NCBI RefSeq assembly: GCF_036884655.1
Contig: NC_088342.1
Coordinates: 11,092,001-11,156,000 of the forward strand
DNA from: Musa acuminata AAA Group
Lineage: Eukaryota; Streptophyta; Magnoliopsida; Zingiberales; Musaceae
Direction of reading: 5' to 3'
DNA: 64,000 nucleotides
Shown piece after piece: positions 36,470 through 47,396 of the stretch. The notes below the pieces were generated by a model, which was given only the letters and a program-made list of their open reading frames with translations, was not told the origin of the DNA and made no database searches. A program made the position numbers and the translations under genes. Every line of letters begins with the position of its first letter. Position 1 is the stretch's first letter.

Positions 36470-37310
36470 CTATTAGTCGACCATGCACTAGGACGCCATA
36501 TCATATTTGTAGCGGTGCCAACAGTGTCAAAGGCACGCCAGGCTGCAACATCAGCTAGTGGTGCCTCGTACCCCGGTGGATACGGCCTGGCCCTTCGCCT
36601 AATGAGGACTTGACCTCCTCGGGCCTTTTCCTCCAGCTTTGAGACAATGACGCTTCCTTATAGTCAGAGTCGACTACTTCATGAAGTGGGTTGAAGCCGA
36701 ACCCTTAGCCTCCATCACCGAGAAACAAGTTCAAGGCTTCACATGGAAGAACATTATTACCTAGTTCGGAATCCCGAGGGCTATCATCACAGACAACGGA
36801 GCTCAATTCAACAATACTAAATTCAAGGCCTATTGCCAGTCATATGGGATATAATCGAGGTTCAACTCGGTCGCGCACCCCTAGACCAACGACTATGCCG
36901 AAGTAATGAATCGAGCGATCCTGGAGGGCCTCAAAAAGAGGGTCTCGGGTGCACGCGGAGCCTGGGTGGACGAGCTCCCTAGCATCCTATGGTCAATGCG
37001 AACAACTCACAAAACTGCCTCGGGGGAATCTCCGTTCAGCCTGGCGTTCGGGACCGAAGCAATCCTCCCACCTGAAATGGCGTTCCCGACCTTGTGCACC
37101 ACTATCTACGAGTAAGACAACTCCGAGGAGGCCCTACGAGCAAACCTAGATCTCCTTGAAGAAAGAAGAGCCGAGGTACACTTGCGAACCTTGGCATACA
37201 AAAAGGCTATGGCTCGGATGTACAATTGCAAAGTTCGCCCACGACCGATCAAGGTTAGAGACCTCGTCCTTCGAAAAGCTGAGGTAAGCAACCCGACCCT
37301 AGCGAGGGGT
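36470..37310 (+). pseudogene. Integrase of the Tat-type element
   Basis: The core has VDYFMKWVEAEPLAS-like sequence at about 36670, FGIPRAIITDNGAQFNNTKF at about 36765, then NRAILEGLKKRVSGARGAWV at about 36908 and SPFSLAFGTEAILPPEM at about 37033. Stops lie at about 36853 and 37115. The C-terminal part continues to about 37290 (KVRDLVLRKAEV-like). Integrase would insert the DNA copy; this copy is broken. Confidence 0.85.
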
Positions 37311-37639
37311 TAACTCATGCTAAACTGAGAAGACCCCTATCGGGTCTATGACATGGTCCGAGAAGGGACCTACCGCCTTGAGACTATGGAGAGAAACCCT
37401 CTGCCAAGGATATGGAATGCGACAAATTTAAAGAGATTCTATCTATAAAGACAAAAGGTCAAGGTGCCGAAAAGATATGTTTCATTGATCAAAAGAAGCA
37501 TACACATCCGCGATCTGGTAAGACAAGAAGTCAAGATGCCGAAATGACAATTTTTCATTGATGAAAAGAAATACACATTGTGGTCGGGTAATACAATCTC
37601 AAATTTTGACCCGACTAAAGCGAAAAAGAAAAAGTACAA

Positions 37640-39697
37640 CTCTTAGTTTGGAGGAGTCTCAGGCCCGTCATCGAAAGGGACGCTCGTCGGCATGTCGACG
37701 CTTTGATCCTCTGGCTGGTCGACAAATGGGTCGAACTCTAGTTCTAGGTCCGGGTACCTCACTCAAAAGCGAGCATAAGCCACCCGGTACCCGAACTCAT
37801 ACATCACCCGCCCCAACCTAACTAGGCTGCGCTCAAACCCGGGGGACGACTTGTATTCGACGATCACCTCGTTGATCTTCTCAGGCAGGACCAAGTGCTC
37901 CTCCTTCAGAATCTCCTCAGCGGTCTAGGCAGAAGATTTGATGGATTCAACGTCTTGAGAAAGGGTCAGCAGCTCATCATTGAGCATCCGAACACACGCT
38001 CGACTTTCGTCTAACTCGGCCTTCAGACGAGTCACCTCCTCGCCTAGAGTCGAGGCATGTTGTTCGGCCATAGCGATGGCCTCCAGGCTCATTCCGACCT
38101 TCAGCTCCAAGACCTCCATGCACAAAGCGGAGTTGGAGTCCGAGACGCACTCAATCACCCTTTCGGCATCATGAATGCGATCAATCAGCGCCATGGTGTA
38201 ATGCTGGCCCTGCACGAAGTTCGAAGTTATAATCCACGTACTGAAGGAAGGACCGAACAAGGGAAAAGTAGCACTACTTACCCAGACAAATGACTTAGCT
38301 GCTTGGTCCATCAGTAGCTCCGAGGAGGAGCAATAGTGCTCCTTTGCCAGCACCGGGTGGAGCGCCTCCCGAATAGGTGTAGGGGGTTCCTGGCTCTCCA
38401 GCAGGGAGGTCGGTCATGCTCAGGGCCTGGAACTGCTCGCCTTCGGCTTGAGAATGGATGCAGCATACGTCCCGCATCGACTTTGGGTGCATCGATGACC
38501 TCCTCAAGGGGTCACTTCAGGACGATCTCGCCACCCCATTTCCTCTCGCGCTCCCTGAGCCCTCGCCTTGGGGAGCAGCCCCGGACGACTCTAGGATGGC
38601 ACTCCCGTGAGTAGCCGAGCTCGCGTACATCTTCTGGGTCCTGATTTTTGCCCTCTTCTGCAGGAGACCTGCCTTTGAAGACCCCAGCATCCCCCTTGGC
38701 ATGCCCCTCTATGAGGCACTCCCGGCACCAGAAGACTCGCCACCTCGAGACGATGGCACGACGACCTTGGCATGAGGCATCCTCTTCATTGACTGGAGGT
38801 TCACCATCTCTCCAAGCAAAAGCCCGGTCGGTCAGCTAGCTTGGGATGAACGAATGATCCATAACATGCGAATGACCATAACCCCAGTGGCTAGGCTCAG
38901 TCCCACCTCGACCAGCCACTCCTCGGTCATCTCTCTAATTGCCCGAGAAGAGGATAAAATGCCCCTTAATCGATTCACGTCCGTTGTTTCTCCGACAGAA
39001 AGAAATGAGGGGACATTATCGATGGTTTGGGAAGTCCATCTAGTACTGAAACCCCACCCCCGACTACAATTGATGAAGAAGAAACAACTCTTCCAACCCT
39101 TGTTGTTGGAAGGAGCGTCGCTGATCTTAAAGCCGCTACGGGTGGTTAGGTAATACTCGCCTCGCCCCTTACACAAACGGAAGCAGGCTAGGAAGAGGGT
39201 CCTGGTCGGCTTGATCCCTACTCCCCGAAACTCCTCGAGAAAAGCCACCAGATAGTGCCAAGAGTTTGGCGCCATCTGGGACGACGATATTCCCCACTTA
39301 CGGAGGCACTCCTCGATAACGATATGCAACGGGAACCAAAATCCCACCTCGAGGGCACCCACGATCAGCCCAAATCTGTCGGGAAATTGATCGTATGGTC
39401 ATTGATCCAGCCGAGGGGCGTGAACACCATAGCACTTCGAGATGCAATAGTGATCCCGAAGTGCCCCCAAAAGTTCCTCGATCACCACTGAGTCTACATC
39501 ATGCTACGACTGAGGTTTTCAAGCCTGGCAAAACTCCCTACAGCCTCCGAAGGCGCGCCACCTGAAGATAAACTGACAACCTCAACCCCTGGGCCCCTAG
39601 AATAAGAAGACGAAGAAGAAAAAGAAGAAGAAGAAGAAGAAGAAGAAGAAGAAGAGGAAGACGAGGAAGAAGAAGATGAAGAGGAAGACAAAGACAT
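37640..39697 (-). pseudogene. Antisense extra ORF (aORF) of the Tat-type element
   Basis: Runs opposite to gag-pol between integrase and the right LTR. It starts at 39697 with MSL and a run of about 25 Ser encoded by a GAA/CTT microsatellite (39605-39690), followed by VEVVSLSSGGAPSE. After frame changes, the ORF at 39362-38832 (176 codons) holds the typical core (VGFWFPLHIVIEECL, NSWHYLVAFLEEFRGVG, SNNKGWKSCFFF). A coiled-coil-like ORF at 38353-37925 (142 codons) has AIAMAEQHASTLGEEVTRLK and KAELDESRACVRMLNDELL. Function is unknown; similar antisense ORFs are known in Grande-like elements. Two long open stretches remain but the whole is interrupted. Confidence 0.75.
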
Positions 39698-39904
39698 CCT
39701 GACCTCAAGGTTGGAAGGAAGGAGCCGAGGCGTAGGACAAAGGACTAAGAAAGTGATGGCAACTATTCTGGAAGAAGCTTATAAAGAGCAGGCTAATTCA
39801 CCGTGAGGCGACATTTGGGCTTCCCGAGGAGAGAGATGGTCGCAGTATTTAAAATCCATCATAACTCCCTAGATCCCCCAGATTCTCTAGCCCTGGAGCT
39901 CACG

Positions 39905-40035
39905 CCAAAAGAAGCTCGTGACGAAAGATCTCCCACCAAAAGACCGCACGTGACAAGGACTCTCCCGCCGAAAGCAGCTCGTGACGAGAGATCTCCCGCC
40001 GGAAGCAGCGCGTGATAGGAAATTTCCTGCCAGGC
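39905..40035. repeat. ~31-33-bp tandem repeat, four copies
   Basis: Imperfect units of agctcgtgacgaaagatctc and cc.cc.aaag (39912, 39944, 39977 and 40008 or so). They lie upstream of the antisense ORF start and inside the 3' non-coding part of the element. Role unknown. Confidence 0.75.
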
Positions 40036-40119
40036 CCTATGCTGCTCCACTCAGCATGCCATGTGGCACTGTGGCACCCGTGCAAACCCTGGCACGCCAC
40101 CCAATGATGCCCAGCCTTC

Positions 40120-40895
40120 ATCCAAGTCATGCCAGATCGGTCCCCCGACTTGCGGCTCGTCAATCCTCAAAATTGAGCTCGAGAACAATCACTCGGCCAA
40201 TAGATCTCTGCCCAAGTCATGCTAGATCGGCTCCCAAATTGCGACTCGTCGGCCCTAAACCTGAGCCCGAGAATAGTCACTCAGCCAACAGGTCCAGTCT
40301 TCATCCGAGTCATGCCAAATCGGTCCCCCGACTTGCGACTCGTTAATCCTCAAACCTTAGCCCAAGAACAGTCACTCAGTTAATAGGTCCAGTCTTTGCC
40401 TGAGTCGCGCCAAATCTGCTCCCGACTTGTGACTCGCCGGCCCTAAACCTGAGCCCGAGAATAGTCACTAGGCCAACAAGACTAGTCTCTGCCCGAGTTG
40501 CACCAGATCAACTCCCGACTTACGACTCGCCAACCCTAAATCTGAGCCCGAGAATAGTTACTTGGCTAACAGGTCCAGTCTTTGCCCGAGTCATGCTAGA
40601 TCGGCTCCTAACTTGTGACTCACCGGCTCTAAACCTGAGCCCGAGAATAATCACTCGGCCAACATGTTCGGTCTTTGCCCGAGTCGTGCCATATTGGCTC
40701 CCGACTTGTGACTCGCCGGCCCTAAACCTGAGCCCGAGAATAGTCACTAGGCTAATAGGACCAGTCTCTGCTTGAGTCGGGCCAAATCAGCTCCTGACTT
40801 GTGACTCGCCGACCCTAAACTTGAACCCGAGAACAGTCACTCGGCCAACAGGACCAATATTTGTCCAAGTCGCACCAGATCGACTCCCAACTTGT
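40120..40895. repeat. 93-bp tandem repeat, ~9 copies, upstream of the right LTR core
   Basis: The word gatcgg (or a near variant) falls at 40135, 40225, 40318, 40413, 40506, 40599, 40692, 40785 and 40878, giving a period of 90-95, mostly 93. Each unit contains gactcg.cgg.cctaaacctg, agcccgagaatagtcactcg and ccaacaggtccagtctttgc. The block ends directly at the conserved LTR core (about 40900). It is absent from the left LTR. Confidence 0.93.
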
Positions 40896-40899
40896 GACT

Positions 40900-41255
40900 C
40901 GTACAGTAGTATAAAAACCCATGGCCGGCATCTGGCCAAAGGGGAGCAAAAAATAGGGACCAAACGTTGACTTACTTATCGAGGGGCCATAGTCAGTAAC
41001 CACCCGACATAGGCCTTCTATGCAGGAAAGCGGTTATGCCCGAGGCGAGATCATCCCGATCGAAAGAAGCATTTTTCCTCCCGACACGCCAACCAGCATC
41101 CCGACAGAGAGATGTCAATCAATATTCTGGTACCGACGCCCCATCCTAAGGGCGTGACCAACCTTAGCAGACAACAACCGATCAAACATTCTCGACATCG
41201 ACCTGTGGACCAAGCCGTACTGATTCATCAGCCACAATGCATCAGTTCCTTAACA
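40900..41255 (+). repeat. Right LTR core of the Tat-type element
   Basis: Matches 31823-32174. Starts near a TATA-like cagtagtataaaaaccc and ends TTAACA. The true LTR start is upstream (probably including the 93-bp repeats) but was not located. Confidence 0.8.
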
Positions 41256-41260
41256 ATTAG

Positions 41261-41820
41261 TACTAACAAAAAATCTAACAACCCCATTATTACTAGTATG
41301 AATAAGAAATCCGACAACTCCATCCCCTAATACATGATCAAAGGAGTCATCTCTATTTAATTTGAGCTGATCCTCAGTATGCATTTGTTATTTAACCCAA
41401 GTTTAAAGATTCTGAAGATTATTCTAGCTTTATTCCATCCCTAATGTATACAATTATCTTATAGAAAATAGGAGGAGGAGGAGAAGTATTTTCCCCTTTA
41501 AAAAATACTTTCATATAAATAAAATAGTATATAAAATTAAAGAGCTCAAAATTAATGAGCCTTGTCGATCCACCTCAGAACTCTCATTAAGTCATTCCCC
41601 ATCATGCGAATATTCACTATGTTCTTTTTCAATCGCTCAAATGGATTTAGCAAAAGAGTAATTCATGAACAAATAAATTCATTAAGGTAACACACCTGAA
41701 TTAGAAAATTGCCTATTTGATGCAATCTTTCATTGATAGATAATATATTAAATAGCATCTTCCACACACGAGTAATCCAAAAATTCTTCTATTTGTTATA
41801 TTGAAGAAGCCATTTTGATC
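41261..41820. other. Intergenic, nothing recognised
   Basis: AT-rich sequence between the gypsy element and the palindrome. No ORF, RNA gene or repeat recognised. Confidence 0.5.
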
Positions 41821-41827
41821 CCTCAAG

Positions 41828-42036
41828 TATTTATTATATACAAATCTAATTGATGAATACCCTTTCACCTCTAGGTTTTTTGATGGTCATCGATCTTCGT
41901 ATGTGCACAAGGGGATGTCAAGCTTGGATGTTTATTATATACCAAATGCTAATTGCTATTCTAGTAATTATTATGTTTCCTCTTTGATCAATTAGATTTG
42001 TATATAATAAATATCCAAGCTTGACATCCCCTTGTG
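41828..42036. repeat. Nested inverted repeats with a shared arm
   Basis: Stem A: 41906-41941 pairs with 42001-42036 (36 bp, one mismatch; contains caaggggatgtcaagcttgg). Stem B: 41828-41854 pairs with 41987-42013 (27 bp, perfect; contains acaaatctaattgat). The stretch 42001-42013 belongs to both, so the two stems exclude each other. Confidence 0.93.
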
Positions 42037-42139
42037 TCTGAATAAACAATGAATAGGAGTCGCACCCAAACCTACATTTTAAAGAATAACTCTACCGAGA
42101 GAAATAGTTTGACATCGACTAAGTTTCTTTTATATTTAT

Positions 42140-45100
42140 TTGATTAAGAATACCTTCATTAATCTCCTTAAGAATTCTCCTAAATACTTATAGAAAATTT
42201 CTTCTTTGATATAAAATATAGAACAAATTTACTCCTAATGTTTCTAGTAGTGTGGCAAAGGAACAAATTTTCAGTTTTATTAGTATTAATATTTTAGAAG
42301 GTCAAAAGTTCACAAGTCTTAAAGATATCCAAAATAACATTGTACGATTTATGATTAACATAAAAATAAAGAAAAATATCATTGATAAATATTAAGTGAG
42401 AAATCTTATATTTATTCTTGAAATGAAATGGTGATAGCTTGCTCATGGTGCATTATTCAAAAGGTGGGTAAGTAATTAGCTTAAAAAATATATAAATAGG
42501 AGAGAGAAGGGATTTTTTTTTATGGATACCCCTATAATCTTTGAATTATATGGAGGGGAGCCCATTAACTAAGCAAGCATATGATGGGGATATAAACAGG
42601 AATAACCTTTGTATATGAACAAATACTATAAGACCATAATACGTAGTGGAATTAAATGGAACCACAATCAAATAGAACACCAAGATATACGTGGAAAACC
42701 CCTTCAATGTGAAGGGAAAAAACCATGGGGCAAACTAGAGATAATCCACTATGAGAATAATGAATATACAAATCTCAATCTCTTGCCCTAAACTCTAGTA
42801 ACAATCACAAGAGAACAACTGGGATATAAGGATCATGTCACTGCCCACAATATCTAAAACCTCCCCAAGTAATCACAGCAAGAGTCTACTATAGATTTGA
42901 TCTAACCTGAGATGAGAACACTACTAGGTGATTAAGAATAGTCTCTCTGTGTTGTCCTTGTCTTATTCCCTTTCTTTCTCTTCCTTTTCTACTTTGTTTT
43001 TTTCATTTTCTTTGGAATCCCGTGGCTCTATATACTTCTCCCATATTGCTGCCCTATTTAAGTCTTTTTCTGCCTCCAAAACGTAGTCACCATACCTCCC
43101 TAATGTTAATTAGGGTTAAGTTAAGAGGGGGTGTGGGTTGTGGGCTATCCAAGCCCACTATGGGCTAAATCTATGGACTGCCAACCCAACAGCATAGTAA
43201 GAAGTGGATATACAAATAAAGATGGGAGAAAACTTAAATACTAAAAAAACATTAACCACGATATCCCAAATGATCTTGAGCTTTTTCTAATCTTAATGAT
43301 CACTCAATCAACGATTCTTGCCCCTATAAGTAAATGTAAAAGTGTGTCATCTCTTAAGCTATTATCGTATATATATACCTTTACCCGTCAAATACTTTAG
43401 CAAGAATTTTATAATTAATTTTACATAAAAAAGGGGTTTAAAAGTCAAAACTATACTATGGTCTTTACATTTAGATATAAAGGTCAAGTGTGTGTGTGTG
43501 TCCAATTTTGATGAAATTGTACTCATAGATCACAAATAAAGTCCCAACACCCTTGATAAAATTCACTTGTGAACCCATCAGGCCTAAGACTTTTTTTTTA
43601 TCCTTAGGGACTTAATGACATTATAAATTTTCTCATCCTCAAAGAGTTTAATAAGGTTAACATTAGCATTATCAAAAATACACCTAACTAACTATAGACC
43701 AATGTAGTGTTCAATATTATTATTCCAAAGCTTACTATAACAAGAAGCAAAGAGTTCTCTAATTTCACTTGGGTGGATTTTAATATAATTATCATCTTTG
43801 ATGAGAATTTGATTTTGCCTCCTACATTTAGTGTTATGATCTTCATCATTAATCCATCTAGTTTTATCTATGGCTCAATATTTTAAGTTAACCTATCAAA
43901 GGAGAGCTTGATATTTGTTATAAAGAGAAGCCAACTTTAATTTTAATTTTTATTTTTTGACAAGATTTAAGTTATTATCCATCCAAGTTACATGAACAAT
44001 TTCAATTCCACTTTGAAAGCACCGCTAAGGTTTCTTCATAATCAATCCAAAAATTTTAAGATTTAACTTATTCACCTTATTATTTTCTCATATGTATTTA
44101 TTGTATTCAAAGTAAATTAGGTCTATATTTAAATGGAAATCTAAGCTAAGCAATCCCTAACAAACCTATGCTTTAGCTCCCCTATAATTTCAACTAATAA
44201 GGATCACTTGGAAAGACTGAGAGAGAGAGAGGGAGGTAGTTGTTTCTAATAACAATTACTATAGAAAATCTAGCATCTTCTCTAAAGATAAAGATTTCAA
44301 TAACAATCATCATAGGAATCTAACATCTCCTCCAAAGGCAGAGACATCCATTGCTTCTTACACTTAATAATTGAGGTGACAACTTTGAGCTTTGCATTGG
44401 TCATATCTCTCGATCACCACCGATGAGGCCACTTAGAAAATGATTGTGAGATGTCTTCCTCTCATCACATTCTCCATTTCCATGGGTTGCAAGTTTTTAA
44501 GCACCAATTCCATGCATTCGATTAGCATTGAAAGAACAAGTGGATTAGCATAGAAAATGATTGCAAGAATGACTCAATCACCCTCCGAGATATTATCCGT
44601 AGCCCCCACGCGATCCATGCACACATGTTGCTGCAATATCTCTTCAATACGTTGTTTATATGGAAAGTTTATACTCGGATTCGAAGTATTTATTATCTCT
44701 AGGATAGGATATACGAATCATAGGCGGAGATTGCTTTAACGGTGCTTTCCCATGCACGTTGTCCATGCGATCTCCTTGATAGCTATGGATCCGAGACTTT
44801 AGGAGCAAGAGAATGCATCTTTATCTCTTGATCTCCAAAGATTTGATCATCCATTCTGATCTCCATAAAAGGTTGTAAATCATGGCAATTAGTAGTGAGA
44901 GATAAGGTGATTTGTGAAACTTTGACATAGATTGCTCCATCTCACATTGTCGTTGCTTCGGATTTTCACGTTAGTTCCAATAATGACAACTCGCGAGCTT
45001 CCTAGATTTGCACTTGTTTCCATTGTTGAATCATATCCCCTTTCACCTACATCATCTCTAACACCCACACCTCCTTATTGCCTCATTTACTTGGTCATCG

Positions 45101-45540
45101 TTTAGTGATCCTAATCCAGGAACCATACACTCATCATCATCTTGTGGCATAGACGAAAAGTTTGAATTTGATCTTACATCATTCAATTTTTTTGGAGAGG
45201 TTGTTCTGATGCACCCAAGCTGCTTGCGCCTTCCTTCTCGGTGGGAGTTTGAAGATGAGCACTTTCACTAGAAGAAGACACGTTAGTCACCCTATTCAAG
45301 ATATTTCCCTTATTCAGGACATTGCATATTTTTATAAGAGGATGACCAATCTAAATACCTTAATTTTCAAAATCAATTTCAACCCAAACACGAACAAAAC
45401 AACCCCTTTCAAATAACTTAGATTTATTATCTATCTTCGAGAGTCTACCAATCAGCTAGGCAAGTTTAAAAATTCTTTCATTATTTCAATACTTAAAAGG
45501 AAAGCCTAAGCATTTGAAAATTAGGGTGCTAAAGAGTTTG
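42140..45540 (-). pseudogene. LINE (non-LTR retrotransposon) relic
   Basis: Read on the minus strand from high to low. ORF1-like words are at about 45480-45330 (ADWLSKIDNKSKLF, FVRVWVEIDF), typical of the plant LINE nucleic-acid-binding ORF1. An RT block is at about 43880-43560, with WINDEDHNTK and then VIKSLRIKKSLRPDGFTSEF (the family has a PGPDGF-type motif). The catalytic FADD box is at about 42400-42380 and reads FIND here (ISHLIFINDI), followed by a KTENLF word at about 42260. Stops and shifts are everywhere. The element is split by the solo LTR at 42582-43191. The endonuclease region (about 44880-44000) is not readable with confidence. Confidence 0.75.
42577..43196 (-). mobile_element. 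Solo LTR (copia-like, 610 bp) with 5-bp target duplication
   Basis: GCATA at 42577-42581 and again at 43192-43196 flank 42582-43191, which starts TGATGG and ends CCCAACA (on the minus strand TGTTGGGTTGG). A TATA-like tatatagagcc lies on the minus strand at about 43035, so the LTR points minus. The words ggaaaaccccttcaatgtga and gaagggaaaaaaccatgg are common in plant LTRs. No internal region remains. Confidence 0.85.
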
Positions 45541-45544
45541 ATGG

Positions 45545-45715
45545 TCCATCTATCACAACCCAAGCCTATAATAAATTTCTATCAATTTTATTTGTCCAAA
45601 CCATTAGTTAAAATACTTAAACTAAAATTTATAATAATATACTCATCAGATCCTTACAAACCAATTTTAATGTTGTCTACTTCCGATGTAGGACTAATCG
45701 TAATATTATAATTTT
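45545..45715 (+). repeat. Dispersed repeat, copy 1
   Basis: Shares the order tctatcaattttatttg, ccaaaccattagttaaa, aaactaaaatttataataat, atactcatca and ggactaatcg.aatatta with 49055-49190, same orientation, about 75% by eye. The family is not recognised. Confidence 0.7.
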
Positions 45716-45779
45716 CTTACTCCAAGGGCTTGACGTCCTCTTCAAAACCCAACAGAGCCCAAGTCAAGCCCTAATATAG

Positions 45780-47366
45780 TGTATATTATTGGGAAATCTA
45801 AGACGATATCACAAGCGCAGCAGAATAATAGAAAAATAAAATCTCAAAATTCCTGTATAAAAGAAGGTTTCATCGTCGTGCAAAAGTTAGTACGGAAAAA
45901 TCTACGAAACTGAAAAACTACACGTTAGATAATTACCTAAGGAGATCGTATATCATTGAAAACCTACATATCTATAGGAGAGGATGAAGGAGGACAGCTG
46001 TCCTCCTTCTCCCTAATAACATAGGTTACGAAGATGCTCCTTAAATTACTGTCAAAAACTCTTCCTCGCATGTACCATACAATCAAGAAGGAGGATGCCC
46101 TTTCTTGCTATCTGCATGCCCCAAATAGGGGCTACAATATGAGGAGGAGAGGGAGAAAGGAGAATAAGAACCTCTAGCCTATGGGTCTTTGGTTTTCTCT
46201 TATTTATAGAGACACTATGTCAACTTAACCCTAATGGATCTTGCCATATTGGGCACTGAATCTCCATCCAACTATCCAAGCCTCTTAGATTAGTGGATCT
46301 CTACCCAATAATTTATTATTATCTCTTATTGGATCTCATCCATACGATCCAATAATTTATGTGCTTATTAGATATCCAATAAAATAAGAGCTCCAATGAA
46401 TATCTCATATCTGAATCTCTACTCATCCAACACCTACCATATGTGTGTGACTCTCTAGGCCCATCGACTACGGACGTACTAGGCCACTACGCCGCAGTCC
46501 TCAAATGATATAAGGGAATCTAATCCTTTGGACCTATCTATCCTCGGTTATCGTATATCTATAGTCTCTATTCCATCTAATGTCCCAGTGATCGTATATC
46601 GGGTATGGTGCTGTTAGGCCCATATAGTTTCTATATGAGTCTCACTCTAATTGGATTCTTCCGGAGAACTCTTTTTCTCTCAATTTGAATGACTCTGGCC
46701 AGGAATTTGTCTAAGCAAGAACACAAGAGATATTTCTCTCATGACATCGAGAATAGATGATCCTCTATCGATACTCAATAGCCCTCGTAAGGTTGGCTAC
46801 CACTCTCAATGACCTGCTGTGCTAGATCTGGTACCTCCAGACATATAAGTCTGATATCAAAGAATAAAGTACTCATACAGGATATCCTAAATATCTCAAG
46901 TATAGGGACTAGATACACCATTGGAATGTCGAAATCACTATTTGATAATAAGGTATCATCAATCATCCGGTATTCCATGAGCGAATCAATCAATGAACTC
47001 ATTCTCCAATGAGCACATGTCCTATATCCCTAGTGTCCCCACATGAGTAGCTATGAGACCAACTGCATCCATCATATTGATGGGTATACAATATACTAGT
47101 CTGTCTGGTTATCTTGATATCCTTCTCGAGTAACCTAGGATTATTTAGGATTTGTGTTTAATGGCGAATCGATTTCATTATCGTGATTTCATCACGATTC
47201 GATTTCCATTCCATAGATCCATGGACATCACAATATATTCATGTAACATGCAATATAAAGTGAAAAAATATCAAATAATAATAAGTAAAAAAAATGCGTA
47301 TCAAGTCATATATATCATTACTCACGTGATTGACTTGTAGGGCACATATGACTAGCACATGTGAGA
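45780..47366 (-). mobile_element. Long LTR-like block (~1.6 kb), probably a solo LTR
   Basis: Dense non-coding sequence with a TATA box on the minus strand (ctctataaataag, plus 46200-46211) and a U5-like tail. The low end opens near tgtatattattgggaaatct. The high end closes near gacttgtagggcac...agcacatg. A possible target duplication is tatag at 45775-45779 and 47367-47371, but the LTR terminus next to it is not canonical, so the ends are tentative. No primer-binding site or coding region adjoins it. Confidence 0.55.
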
Positions 47367-47396
47367 TATAGCCTAATAGTGGCTCCACGCCATAAT

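Larger units (their letters stand above)
31593..41260 (+). mobile_element. Ty3/gypsy LTR retrotransposon, Tat-type, inactive
   Basis: The target duplication attag is at 31593-31597 and 41256-41260. The element starts TGATACGG at 31598 and ends TTAACA at 41255, 9658 bp in all. The 5' LTR is 31598-32174, and a PBS-like tgacgctagaaggagggc follows at 32179. Internal order on plus is gag, protease, RT, RNase H, integrase, then an antisense ORF, repeats and the right LTR. This order plus the antisense ORF points to the Tat lineage. All coding parts carry stops or frameshifts. The core of both LTRs (from tagtagtataa.aaccc on) is alignable over about 350 bp (31823-32174 with 40903-41255), but the sequence upstream of this core differs between the two ends. 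Confidence 0.88.
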
